Shown in pieces: positions 1 through 11,134 of a DNA stretch of 64,000 bases. Position 1 is the stretch's first letter. Each line of letters begins with the position of its first letter. The position numbers were made by a program, and so were the translations under genes. This DNA comes from Filosporella fistucella (Eukaryota > Ascomycota > Leotiomycetes > Helotiales). The notes under the pieces were generated by a model. That model ran no database searches, was not told the DNA's origin, and was given only the letters and a program-made list of their open reading frames with translations. The stretch covers positions 1,178,001 to 1,242,000 of the forward strand of contig JAQJZZ010000012.1 of NCBI GenBank assembly GCA_030077755.1, in the 5' to 3' direction.

Positions 1-105
1 TGATTCGGTCTGCTTTGCTCACTTTACAATCACTTTTGTATCATCTTAACTTCAAGCCTCTCTTTACTTCTCTGCAAGTCAGAATATCAAAAAGCTTATA
101 TCATC

Positions 106-946
106 ATGTATACCGGATCAATTATCGTTCTCGCCCTCTCGGCTGCCAGCATGGTTAGTGCTCACGGCAAGGTTACCAAGGTTGTGTAAGTGATCCTCAA
201 AAATGATTCGTCACATTGCATCACTCACACTTCTTAGTGGTGATCAAGGTGGAAATGGTACCGCTCTCGCTATCATGGGAGGTGTTGTACCTCAATTCGG
301 AGCCAATGCTGCTACTGAGAAAGACACCACTGTATTTGGAGGCAATCCCAATGACCCTACAAAGGACGGTCTCGGAAAGACTGCTGCCAATGGCGCTGTT
401 AAGGTCGCTGATCTCAAGTCTGCCATGGCTCAGTCCGGTGCTACTCTCCCTCAAGTAGCTGCTGATGGAACTGGAACTATCACCGGTACATGGAGAATCG
501 TCACCAGTGACGGAACAGCCAACAACAAGAATGGCGACCTCTTTGCTGTCATCGACCCAACCGGCACCGGTGCTTTCGCTTCCGGCACTCAACTCGTAGC
601 CACCTCCGACATGGTCGGCAACGGACAAGGCAACGTCGTCCAACGATCCGTGACAAAGGTTCTCCGCGCTCTCGGAAAGCGAGCCACCAACGTCGGTGCC
701 GATGCTCCATTTACAGTCAAGGTCCCAGCTGGAACTACATGCACAGGTACTGATGCTGCTGCTGGAGTGACCAACTTCTGTCTCATGAAGATCGCCAACA
801 ACAACGGTGCCGGACCTTTCGGAGGAAGCATCGCTTTCCAGATGGCCGGTGCTGGAGGAGCTGCTGCTGCGCCTGCTGCCGGTACAACTACTACTACGGC
901 TGCTGCCAAGAAGGCTGGAAAGAGAGGCTCCGTCTACACCGCATAA
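106..946 (+). CDS. Egh16/GAS1 (MAS1)-like secreted protein
   Basis: Two exons, 106-185 and 238-946, with a 52-base intron (GTAAGT..TTAG); the joined frame gives about 262 aa. Residues 1-19 are a typical signal peptide ending SMVSA before HGKV. The mature part carries the family's N-terminal GDQGGNGTALAIMGG stretch and a long Gly/Ala/Thr-rich body, ending in an Ala/Thr-rich tail and a basic KKAGKRG end. Family knowledge: related proteins (Blumeria gEgh16, Magnaporthe GAS1/GAS2) are expressed in appressoria or at infection and contribute to virulence; the biochemical role is unknown. The start at 106 is chosen because only the spliced form has a signal peptide; the long open frame starting at 203 begins inside the intron. 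Confidence 0.88.
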
Positions 947-1948
947 GCGGTAGGAAATGAACGGGCTTCATTACTTACTCACTGATGGAGAGGGATAAGG
1001 AGAGTTTAGAGAGGGTGGATGTATGTTCTCTATGAATTTATGAGAGAGTTGAATTTCCGTATTATGTAAATAAATTGAGCAATCTGATCAGGGTTAACAG
1101 ACTTTCTTTTCTTGATGATGTATCTTACAGTTACCTGATCAGCGTTGACAAACATTCTTTTCTTGATGATATAAATTATAGGTATCTGATCTGTATGAAC
1201 AAACATTCTTTTCTTGATTATACATATCATGGGTACCTTATTAGTATTGACGAACATCCTTCCCACAGTGATACAACTCACAATATTGAAGTGTAGAATA
1301 AATTATGGATGTATAAGTAAGTAGAAGTGTATATTTTAGTTCATGCCTTGAAATTGAGCAGCCAATCACGCTTGGCAATCCATATTTGTCGGTGATCCGG
1401 AGAGTGAATGACGAGCGGGTTGAGAAACTTGTACCTTTCATAGTTAAGGTCGTTTTCGTGGTTGTTGTGAAGCCACAAGCGAGCTCGCTAAGAAAAGGAG
1501 GACGATCCTCGACTGGCCAACTTGCATTTGATGTATGTTATATATTTATTCTTCGATATCTATATTTATTTTTCGATATCACTTCAAATGCAGAAGATAA
1601 ATTCCAGATTCAGTAGAATTGAAAATCTTAAGAAGTCAGATTGTGAGATTGCACGTGAATTATTGGCGGTATTTGAGACACTCGTACCTCGTACAGGTCG
1701 TTTTGACGCCACCAACACTCGATAAGAACATGAGAATAACATCTAAGATACACTCATTGCTTTCAAGAACACCATTTATTTACTTTTGAAAACTTTCCGA
1801 GATTGCATTGTGTCACTCGGAAGTTCCGATGTCCCATCATGAAATTCCATTATCTTGACGGGAGGAGAAATATAATAAATACCCCTACTCTTCAGGAAAC
1901 CCGAAAAATAGCACAATTTCATTCAGGTCACTCTTTCCCCTCTTGATC
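947..1948. other. Intergenic, contains minisatellite
   Basis: No supportable gene. It holds the 51-bp tandem repeat described separately (1084-1260) and, near 1921-1948, a CT-rich leader (TCACTCTTTCCCCTCTTG) just before the next start codon. Short open frames here have no family signal. Confidence 0.6.
1084..1260. repeat. 51-bp degenerate tandem repeat, about 3.5 copies
   Basis: Units begin CTGATC/CTTATT at 1084, 1135, 1186 and 1237, exactly 51 bases apart. Each contains a conserved core close to ACAAACATTCTTTTCTTGAT; the last copy breaks off after the ACGAACATCC segment. Because 51 is a multiple of 3, both strands show spurious repetitive open frames of 17-residue periodicity. I read it as a minisatellite in the 3' flank of the GAS1-like gene. 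Confidence 0.85.
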
Positions 1949-2789
1949 ATGAGGCTCTCCTTATCCACTGTCTTTTATGGCATTTTCATCGCAAAACAAA
2001 CTACGGCCTATACTATTGTACCAGGCCTCGTCGAACCCTCACAGCCTCAATGCACGTATTATACACTCATCTATAGCGATGTGGCCGAATTAGCCGTTGC
2101 AACTGCTTCTTTAAAGTCCAGTGCTTCATTTTGCATTTCAGCAACGCGTACTTCGACTGCACCTCCACCACCTACTTCCTCGATGGCTGCACCAAACCTC
2201 AATCTTTTCGTAAATGGGGATTTCGAGAGGCAGACGGGGATTATTCCGGATACCTGGAATATTTACTACACTTCCCGCGACGGTAAAACGTGGGATCAGA
2301 CCGGCGCAATGGCGGTTATAAATGCTACGGCAGCTCAGAGCGGGGCAGGGTACGTGCTCCTTCTTTCCCCATTCCTACCACTGATACAATGCGGATAAAC
2401 TACTGCTTATAAATTAATACTTTCGGTGAAAATAAATACTGAAAACTTCCTCAAGCTACCTTAAATTTGGGTCATTTAATCAAAACGGCAATTCCATGTA
2501 TTATATTTCTCAACGGGTGACCGAAAAGGCAGGCTCGCCCTATATACTCTCCGTCTACGTCAGAACAAGCACTCCATCCCTCCTTGCAAACTGCCACCTC
2601 TTTTTTTGGAATGATGAATTCTATAATAGTCCCAATCTCATTAGTAATCTTATTAGTGATGTATGGATAAAATTGGAATGGATGACAGCAACAGAGTATC
2701 CGGGTAACCTTGAGGTGTTTATAGTCATCTACGGGTGTACTCAGAACCCTGAATTCTATATAGACAACGCTTACTTTGGCTTGGCTTGA
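1949..2789 (+). CDS. Secreted protein with CBM4_9/galactose-binding-like domain
   Basis: Two exons, 1949-2349 and 2456-2789; the intron runs GTACGT..TCAAG and the phase (2 then 1) joins cleanly, giving about 244 aa. The start is the ATG at 1949, which opens a signal peptide (MRLSLSTVFYGIFIAK, cleavage near TTA-YT). After a Ser/Thr/Pro spacer the rest has the pattern of a beta-sandwich carbohydrate-binding fold: NLFVNGDFE, then DTWNIYYTSRDG, SYxLSVYVRTS and a C-terminal PEFYIDNAYFGLA. Two early cysteines (QCTYYTL, ASFCIS) may pair. No catalytic domain is present, so it is a free-standing binding-module-like protein; ligand unknown. The fold assignment is from pattern only. Confidence 0.75.
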
Positions 2790-3364
2790 GCCGTTTGTTA
2801 GAGCTCAAAGGCGTGTGGCAGGGAAGCCGGGGGAGGCTGGACTGTTAGAGGTGGAGGGTGATGAGGTGCTTCTTTCTTCTTCTTGGAGTAGATATCGACC
2901 AAAGAATAGGTTCGCAGGAGTACTGATCATGGTTGATATTTTCATATGCTTTGGAGAATGAATGGTTCTTTTCCCTTCGCTTGACCTATGTGCTTTCATC
3001 AAAACTTCACCAACTCTCAAATAGGGACAGTGTAGATATTTTCGGAGACTTTCAAAGAGGTGCATACAGTTGTTTGTTGTGAAAGTGACAATATCGGTAT
3101 ATCTGGTTCCCACCTGCAGACACATAGGACGTCGGTCGACTCTTTCAGCACGTCAACATATCTTCCATTTTGCCTCATATATCTTTATGACAGAACAACA
3201 TGTCCTCTGGTTCGGTAAGTGATTTCAATCGGGCTAAAGACTCCTTGTGCCGTAAATGATTGAGAATTGAAACTCGGATATTGTTGCACACGTGCCATGC
3301 GCCTGAATTAGTTAATTTTTTGTATTTATCAACATATACGCATCCCTGATCAACGCCAAGGTCC
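2790..3364. other. Convergent 3' intergenic region
   Basis: Lies between the ends of the secreted protein (+) and the SDR (-). Nothing recognised; expected to hold the two 3' UTRs. Confidence 0.6.
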
Positions 3365-4404
3365 TCAAATATTCTTGATGATTCCCGGCTCGATTTGCTC
3401 AAGAGAAGCCGAAAATTCTGCATAGAACCGTTTCTGAACGTCCTGCCCCCTTCCACTCCGTACCCATTGACTCGGCTCCCTGACGTTACAATCAACCATA
3501 TACTTTCCATGTGTCTCTTCTGATGCACATGCAGCAGCAACAAGTGTTCTGCTCCCCATTTCAGTAGTTCTTCCAATGAGAAGTTTCACAATGTATCCCA
3601 AAAGATTCAATGGAAAGGAAGCATGTCTCATCAACTCTGAATGGCAGAAGCCGGGAGTCAATGTGTTTAGAATGACTTTTGGTTTTCCAGACAATGTCAT
3701 TGCTGGTGCCAATTCTCGGACTGTGAGGATCTCCAACAGTTTGGAAAGGTTATATCGGTCAAACTGGTTATTTGGGGATTTCAAAGCTTCCATGATGTTG
3801 GGAGATGATTGTTCCCGGAACCTTGCCTAAATCGAGTAAGTACGTCCTCTCGCCGTGCTCAGAGCTGCAATACCTGTTCATGAGCATCAGAAGCTACGAT
3901 TGTAAGATGTGGGACCATGTTGTGTTTGGTAGCTTGTTCCCGTAGCTTTGGCAGCAGTAGTAAAGCCATCAAGAATGTCGAAATTACGTTGACAGTGATG
4001 GTACTCTCCATGCCCTCGAATTCCTCATAATTTGGTGTAGCCACTCCTGCATTTTCAACCACTGCATCCAATCGTTCCAATTTCCCTGCCCGGCTGCAGA
4101 ATTGTCGTACGCTCTCGTAAGAACTTAGATCAACCTGCCATACCTCCACTATGCTCTTCTTCCCAGCTGTGACTTCTATCACTCGCTTTGCAGACTCGCC
4201 TTTCTCTTTGCTTCGGCAGCCAAGTATTACTTTCGACGCTCCGAGTCGTACAAAATGTCGTGCAGCTTCCAACCCAAGTCCTGTATTGCTTCCTGTAACT
4301 ATGATCGTTTGGCCAGAGAAATCGTTTATGGGGTACGGAAGCGTGGAGAATTGGGACTTGAGGAACAATCCAACAAAGTCTTCAGGACTATTCAGTGTTA
4401 GCAT
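3365..4404 (-). CDS. Short-chain dehydrogenase/reductase (retinol dehydrogenase-like)
   Basis: Exons 4404-3874 and 3826-3365 on the minus strand; the 47-base intron (GTATTG..TTTAG) is phase 0. The 330-aa product has the classical SDR layout: Rossmann motif TGSNTGLG at residues 37-44, a DLSS segment after beta-4, NAG at 118-120, a serine-containing strand TIVASDAHEQ, and the active-site YNLSK (Tyr202, Lys206). TPGFCHSEL follows as the usual cofactor/substrate loop. Length and motifs match the fungal group near retinol dehydrogenase/WWOX-type oxidoreductases; the Arg in GCRSKEKG after beta-2 suggests NADP(H). Substrate cannot be told. A C-terminal hydrophobic stretch (PLNLLGYIVKLLIG) may be peripheral to membranes. 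Confidence 0.88.
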
Positions 4405-5635
4405 TCACGCTCCATGATAGATCAAGCGCAGTTCAATCAAGAAGTTGCTAGCAAACGCGGGACATCAAACTCACAGATTGAAGTAGGCGAACGGATTCCA
4501 CATGGCTGTAGCTGCAATGAGTTATGTTGAGATATTCAATGAATTAGTGCTAGATATTAGTGTTTTTAATATGGGAGAGCAAAGGGAACCATCTAGAGAG
4601 GCAGAACGTGATAGCTCCACGGTGGTGGCATGCTGAAACGCAACGATGGCAAGCGCGACAATAGCACACTGGCCTTGTACCAGGATATATTATGCGAGCA
4701 TACTCGTCAGTAAATCGCATCAATTTCAAATGCATTGATTTATTGTGGGAAGAGTAGAACGCCGATCGCCAGGTGTCGTTGATCTAGTTTTGTTGTTGTA
4801 CTTGAAAGGTTTGGGCAAGTCAGCACACCAGCTCACAAGAGCCTCGGCCGAAAGCTCAGTGCAGTTTAGCGGGTAGGGCCTATATTTTCATCGCCTCAGA
4901 GATCAATTCTCAGCCTCTTATTCTACGTTTGCATCATGGAATCCTTTTTGGACTAGGACACCCGCGAGTTGATTGTAGGTAAGTAATACTACCTTCCCGA
5001 TGTCCAAATTGCTGGAGTGACCAAGGCAAAGCTGTCATTGTTCTTGATTTGCGAGAACGCAAAGTGTCAATACCAAACAATTTTTTTTGAACGATTACCT
5101 GTGAGATTTGGACAGAAATCCTCTTTGTTTTGCTCGATATATTTCACTTGAATGCAAGAAGAATACCTGTCGTACTTAGTCGTTTGTCAATAGGCCATGT
5201 TCATTATGCTGTCACCGAGACATCGAAGTACTTAAACGGTACACCAACCGGTTTAATAATAATCAGTTTCTATGCTTTCAGCCCGTGTCTTTCAGATCGA
5301 GATTAAACGTTGCAAGTTGCACGACCATTACTCAAGATTCGGGCACGATTGGTCGACCAGCAAATTTGTAATAGAATTGGGAGGTACAAGTGCCTTTTAT
5401 ACCTGAGACCAATCCCATATGCTACCATTCGAAACACGACTTCCAAAGCAAATTCCCGCAAACATAACAAAATCGACCAAGGAAAATCGACGGACAACAT
5501 GAACATGCAATAAAACATTACAAAAGGCCCGATATTGTCCCATATACCTTACATTGCAATAGTTCCCCAATACTCAGCTACAGTATTGACTCGGCTCGGC
5601 CAAAGCTTCTCTGGAAACCTGCAATTCTGCAGGGT
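4405..5635. other. Intergenic
   Basis: No gene recognised on either strand. It contains the promoter side of the SDR gene and the 3' flank of the next minus-strand gene. Short open frames at 4550-4735 and 5303-5518 show no family signal. Confidence 0.55.
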
Positions 5636-6235
5636 CTATCGGCGATAATATTCGGGCTCCTGCGCATACTCTCCTCTGTATTCCGGCTCTGGCTCCGGTG
5701 CGCGACGAGATGGTCGATAAGGAGCGATTGAGAAGTTTTTCGAGTTATCGAGGCTCTTTTTGGAATTATGATACACAACATCGAACGGCGCTCTAGCATC
5801 GGGAGGCAGCCCCTTGGTGTAGATCGCGCGCACCTTGCCTCGATCGTCGGCTCCCTCAACCCAGTTTCTACCAGGCTCATGGTGAATAGGGTATTCCATC
5901 CATGGTCTCTTGGATTGAAGGTCTTCTATTTCATCCCTGTTGTTGAATGTTTTGGGATAATCAGTAAGCTTTGCCTTATTTGATGTGGAACCAGGCCCTG
6001 GAGCTTTTCGATATCTGCCTTTGGGCATTGCCTCCACCTGTCTTCGAACATCAGATGCCCTGAGGGTACGGTAACGGTCGTCATCATCCAAGTCGGAACA
6101 TGAATACTGAGCATGAGTTAGCACCAACAATGTGAAAGAAATACTGGTAGAGACAGTAGTATTGATACGCACGTATGAACTGTCGGTGCCATGTCGACGT
6201 GGTGGGACGGCATAAGGATCGTTGCTATACGACAT
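5636..6235 (-). CDS. Small intracellular protein with RNase T1-like pattern
   Basis: Start at 6235. The frame is open throughout, but a 66-base in-frame intron is likely (6172-6107, GTGCGT, branch GCTAACTC, CTCAG), because the segment it encodes (INTTVSTSISFTLLVLT) is unlike the charged remainder; spliced length is 177 aa. The C-terminal half follows the guanyl-RNase order: YPKTFNN (compare YPHKY), WMEYPI (compare YYEWPI with catalytic Glu), KVRAIYT (compare ADRVVF with catalytic Arg) and VVYHNS with a histidine. The first histidine is a lysine here. There is no signal peptide, unlike secreted T1 enzymes; the tail is Glu/Pro/Tyr-rich. The RNase link is inference from motif order; activity is uncertain. 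Confidence 0.6.
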   Translation of the reverse strand: MSYSNDPYAVPPRRHGTDSSYVRINTTVSTSISFTLLVLTHAQYSCSDLDDDDRYRTLRASDVRRQVEAMPKGRYRKAPGPGSTSNKAKLTDYPKTFNNRDEIEDLQSKRPWMEYPIHHEPGRNWVEGADDRGKVRAIYTKGLPPDARAPFDVVYHNSKKSLDNSKNFSIAPYRPSRRAPEPEPEYRGEYAQEPEYYRR

Positions 6236-7369
6236 AGTGAGATTCCGAAGGCCCTTTGTAGTAAGATGATGTCGCTAGTGTATATTGGTAGAGATGAGAG
6301 TTAGTCAAAGAGAAGGTCCAGCCTCAATACTTTAAAGATGGATTGATGTAGGGGCTTCTATGAGAAGCAACGATGATATAAATGAGATGAATCTACAGGA
6401 AATCTTAAGAGGTCGCTTCAATGAATATATATATACATATAGAGAGAGCACAATCTTCCAATAATACATGCTCCCTCTGCAATTTCAATGTTGCTACCCA
6501 TCCTTTGCCAACGGGAACCAACATCAGTGGTTCGAAACAAATGACTTCCGTGGACGGCCTGGCCAATGTTTCAAGTATGATACTCAACCCCGTGTAGGGG
6601 CAGATGAGAGCATAGAAGCGCTGTGTATAAAGGATGCAAAGACGATCGAGTTCAAAGAGTGCTGTCTCTTGGCTTTAGTTGTAGGTCGAAAGGAGGCAGA
6701 TGGATGCCCTGGTCTCATTACCCAGTCGCTGATGGTAGGTGGTTTAGTCGCCAGCAAGTATGCCTGCTCCAACATACTTGTATGAGTCGACCGCATCGTG
6801 CTATTACTTTGCTTGCACTGGTGTTCCAGTATCATTCTGCGTACCAACAGGCAACGCAGCAAGCGTCAAAGGTCTTCAACGTGACATCGACCAGGCGGTC
6901 ACCCCTTGAAAGAAATCCAGAAATGAGAACAAACAGGAGCGGCACGAGCACTGACAAGAAGACTTCTGAGCTTGCTCTGTAAGTGTTGGAAATTCTAGTA
7001 CGGTTGAAATCCGAATAGCAGCGATAGATCGTTCCATATGAGTTAGCGCTCAGAAGTCCACCCTGACCTGTAGCCGTGCGCGTGGTCCTGTCCGGGCTCG
7101 CCCGCCCGCCTTACGCGTCACCCGCCCAATGAGCTGGCTATTTCAGTCTCTCTCGCATGCGCCTCCCCCAAGCAAAATCCAACATGAGGCGGCGCTAATG
7201 AGCACAACAAGAAGCTGGACAACATAAGACTTAAATGCTTTGAGCTGCCCGAGAGGATAAAACCTAACGATAAAATTCTTTTCATACTCTTCCTGTCTAC
7301 AATAAAAATTCCAGTACTCGATACCTTCCTGTCATATATTCGCATCACGTTATCCAGGATTTCTCAGCC
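6236..7369. other. Divergent intergenic region
   Basis: Separates two genes transcribed away from each other, so it should contain both promoters. A short AT/AG simple-sequence patch lies near 6421-6450. Overlapping open frames at 6468-6982 on both strands have no family resemblance and are not called. Confidence 0.55.
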
Positions 7370-8312
7370 ATGGCAACTGGACCTTTGAACTTCAAGCCTC
7401 TCGACGACGAGGCTCGTGGCCCATCTCGAGATGAAGCTTTTGAAATACTCGCTCTCTTCGAGTCTGCTCTCGATTCCTCACCGGATCCGTCAGTGGATGA
7501 AAAAGCGAAACTATTTGTGGAGAAATTTATCCCGTATGCTGCGAAACAAACTGGCAACGAGGCCCGAGATTTTGCTCAAATCACATGGGACTCTTTCGCA
7601 TACATTTCGACCTGTATACCTCACAAACATTATGCACTCGATGTTCTTGCAAAAACAGTACACCTTTTACACTGCGCCGGAGAACCTTGGAGGGACCTCC
7701 CGGAGATGTGGATGTCTATAAGAGAAGCTTCCAATAACTGTACGTATCACCCCCTGTATCCAAGGTATATATGTTCCGTAATTCTGACCCCTTGAAGCCC
7801 CCATCTTACAGCGACCTGACTTCGTGGATAATGAAAATGAAGCAGAATTTACTTTAGAGGAGTGGCTCAACTTTAACTCTTTTGTGGCAAGGCTACACGG
7901 CACTTTGACAGGGGGACTGGAATCAAATTTTGGAAGCTTTGCTCTATGGGCAATGCGTGATGGTCTAGAAGCCGATGACCCAATTCCGGACTCTATGGTG
8001 GATATTCAGGTATTGGTATGTGCCGATTGGATAATTCACGCCGCGCGGCAGATTCTGAAGCTGTCTCTGCTTAATATTCTTGCGAATGAGCCAGACCGAG
8101 AGGGCGGCGGTAGTTCTTGGAATTCGGGGAAATTGCTTCCTGGTCGTAGAGGATTCACTCTTGAGAGGTGGGGTTTCTGGAAAAGGAGATTGGGGATCTT
8201 GAGACACGATGGAAGAATCAGCGAGTCGAGTTATGCATCAATTGATGAGGCGATAGACTTGATGACTGCAGTTGAGAAGGAAGTAGCGGAGAAATGGGAT
8301 CAGACTAGCTAA
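7370..8312 (+). CDS. DUF3632 family protein
   Basis: Exon 1 is 7370-7739 and exon 2 most likely 7798-8312. The donor GTACGT at 7740 is clear. The better-looking acceptor TTACAG (7811) gives an immediate stop, whereas AG at 7796-7797, eight bases after a CTGAC branch site, keeps the frame and gives about 294 aa. The protein has the DUF3632 features: an acidic N-terminal helix region, EPWRDLPEMWMSIREA, then EEWLNFNSFVARL and a long helical C-terminus ending in EKEVAEKWDQTS. The family is widespread in Pezizomycotina, helical and of unknown function. No signal peptide or membrane segment. Confidence 0.75.
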
Positions 8313-9163
8313 TCCATCAGAAATTGTGATGCTGGCCGTCAAAGGGCTACTAAGACAGTGTGCAGAGAGTAGCCACTTGTACTACAATTACTGGATTTGA
8401 TCAATAGGCTCACCATCTTAGAGATCATAGCAGCAATGCCAGGCGTTATAACACTCATTAAACTTAAAATTAAAGCATTATACTTCCAGTGACGCATATG
8501 CAAATCCATTGTAATTCTCCGTACCAACCAATACGGAGACATTCCACCATTTCATTCTACCAAGCACGACTCATAAAGTAGCGCAATGGTCACCTATACT
8601 CCCTTCCCTTCTAATACGTTCAATAGAGTTCCAAAGAAATCTGGTGCTATGTGAATCCCTCCCCTGCCTCCCCGCCTGATATCAGGGGCTCGCTTATTTT
8701 TAACTCAAGAACACCTAGATTTATCTCACATCACAGAACTTTGAGACTATTGAAAAATGCTTCATCCATAACCGAATAGTTTCAACCTTGATATGGGTAG
8801 GTCATGTACTGCTTTGAACAGGCGCAGATCTCCATATGATGAGGTGGTCAAAATAGCTCTTGTTGCGCGTTCGGCTCCTAGAATTCGTCAGAATATGGCG
8901 AGCACAATATTTTATCGGACATATCACATTTTGAAGGAAGTCATGCGTAATTGGAGAATCTTTGCCATCAATTCTGCTACAAATTGAAGCTCCTAACACG
9001 TGGCATATTCCCATATGACCTTCTCAGACTATCATGTTGTATGAAAGCGTCCTCCAGAATCTGCGTTATTCATCCCCTTGACTGAAAAGAAAAAGATAAG
9101 TCCGACCCCCGAAACTCCACCAAGCCTCTTACATCCCCAAAACTGAACCATTATTGTTATATC
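8313..9163. other. Convergent 3' intergenic region
   Basis: About 850 bases with no supportable gene. Short frames at 8339-8542 and 8793-9014 lack any family signal. Confidence 0.55.
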
Positions 9164-9912
9164 TTAATAGGCATAATTAAAGGCTTCCTTTGCCAAGGCA
9201 TCCGCATCTTTATTGAGTTCCCTGCTCACATGCCAGAACCGTACAGGAACACCCTCCTTCTCGAGTTCGTTGATCAATGAGTCAAGCTCGACAAACAGAG
9301 ACTTGTTGGTGATAGAGTGCCCGTTAGGTTCTATATCCATTTTTATTCCACTTCCAGATCCAGTCCGAGATGGAATTGACCAGGTAAGCAGAATCCGACA
9401 CAATCAGGACTTTGCAACCCTCCACCCTCTTTCATCCGATCCTTGAAAGACTCAACGGTGTGATCAAGGGCTTCGATGGCTGCACATACTTCTGCGATCT
9501 GGTTTGTTTGAGGTTGGTAGCTATCGAGAAGCTCTGCTCGGTTCATATTTGAGCCCCGACCCCAGAATATTCCAATAGATGCTCTTGCATTCGCCCTGCC
9601 GTTATCCCTACAGGCGCCATCAATTGCTACAACGATAGAGTTTCCATCAACTTTGCTGCCACTTGATCTGGTTAGACTCTCGAGTGCGTTTTCAGATATG
9701 GAAAACTCATACTCAACAGCATTTGGACGGGTTGAGGCATCATTGAGTTTTATCTTGTTTACCAAACAGCCCCTACACTGACCAATGATACTAGCCACAG
9801 TTCCGTCATAGAGTTCATTCCATCGTGGATTAAAGAGGCGTAGAGGATGCTCAGGTGACTCGGGCACAGTTTCGTGCTTTCGGTGGCAATGGTTGTTGAA
9901 ATTGCTAAACAT
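9164..9912 (-). pseudogene. RNase H-like gene broken by two frameshifts
   Basis: Read on the minus strand from the ATG at 9912. Frame 1 gives VAIDGACRDNGRANARASIG and QIAEVCAAIEAL (RNase H Asp and Glu). The continuation, GCKVLIVSDSAYLVNSISDW with the next catalytic Asp, is in frame +1 from about 9430, and the end, FWHVSRELNKDADALAKEA with the last Asp, is in a third frame from about 9328. No GT..AG pair of workable size explains either shift. All four acidic residues survive, so the breaks are recent, or they are sequence errors. Upstream, a donor at 10050 (CAG|GTGAGA) and a CACCAG acceptor near 9940 look like a 5'-UTR intron. The domain resembles the single RNase H domains common in Leotiomycetes. 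Confidence 0.75.
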
Positions 9913-11134
9913 TGTTGTAGATGGAAGTTGCAGATCTGGTGAAGAGAATGCTAGAGCAGTGTTAGTAATAAGCCGGATGTCTAGGCTTTGGATGGATGCC
10001 ATCCTACTTGCAATAGAATTCCCAGAAGAAACATGTGTTGAAAATCTCACCTGAAAAGTGGAAGAGGTTTGTCTGTGATCGTGGAGATCATGAGGTGGGT
10101 TTTGATAGATATTTATGCCAAACCCATGACTTCAAACGGGGCGGGAAGGCGCGCTACAGAATTCGAAACCACAATTTTCAACCTTCAAATTCACTCAGGC
10201 CCCCAGAATAGAAAGTGATTAACGGCCTCAATGACTCAATTGGACAAAATCCATAGACAATTATCAATAAACTAAGTAGAGTTGAAAGGCAACATATTTT
10301 TGCCTTATTTCGAAACCTAGTAAGTTATTGAATTTGACAAAAGACATTCGAATTTTGCACATCTGCAGTGACGCGTACCACCCCAAAACATGTGTCAATA
10401 ATGAGCACGTTGTAGCGTGCATAAAATGAATGTACAAAACGGAATACACAAGAAAGTTCTCAAGCCTGAAGGGTGATGTTTTATATAGAGAAATAGACAT
10501 TGAGATATATGGAGGAATCTGCCCAGCAGGCCAATACTAAGTAACAAAGCAAAATTGGAATAGACCATCAGCTACAAGTTACCGAGCTCGGAATAATCCT
10601 TGATGGAAGCAAAGGTGTTTGTCGAAGCAAGAAGTCAGCGAGGTGAGGAAGTCGTGGCCCGGAAGAATATAAGGCCGGGCATCGGGTCCGAGCCATCAAA
10701 TACAGACCCGAATTCCCCAAAACCTCCTGCACGAGTTCATAATTTGGCTCAATTTCTCGTCAGCACTACCTCTACACCGTCCACGGGATCCTAAATTGTA
10801 AACCACACACAAGACAGCAAAATCCCCACTATTTCCCAGTTTTGTGTTAGTCTACTGTAGAATGAGATGAGCTTTTCTCAGATATGAGGCCCCGGACAGT
10901 TCTAAAAGTCCGAATTCAAGGTGGACAAGAACCAATGCGGATTGTTTGACAACACCGTAGTGGAAAAGTTGAAGGTACTATATGAATGAAATAAGTATAA
11001 GTATCTCTTTTCTCTCCAGTCCTTTCTTTTCCATCACTTCACAAGACATCAGGATTTCAGATAGTACAGTTCTCGATCTCCCACCATAACAGCGTCATTT
11101 CTCATTACTACGATACAAAGATAATAGCACCACA
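9913..11134. other. Divergent intergenic region
   Basis: Contains the probable 5'-UTR intron and promoter of the RNase H-like locus on the left (9940-10120) and, on the right, a CT-rich leader (TCTCTTTTCTCTCCAGTCC near 11003) upstream of the monooxygenase. No gene recognised between. Confidence 0.55.

Noticed and set aside
221..909. Long minus-strand open frames opposite the GAS1-like gene
   Set aside because: They are antisense shadows of a Gly/Ala-rich coding sequence with a clear signal peptide on the plus strand.
1030..1296. Repetitive protein with 17-residue repeats (either strand)
   Set aside because: It is explained by the 51-bp tandem DNA repeat, whose unit is a multiple of three; no promoter or family signal.
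9164..9480. Programmed frameshifting in the RNase H-like gene
   Set aside because: Two independent shifts without a recognisable slippery site or pseudoknot; simple decay or sequence error is more likely.
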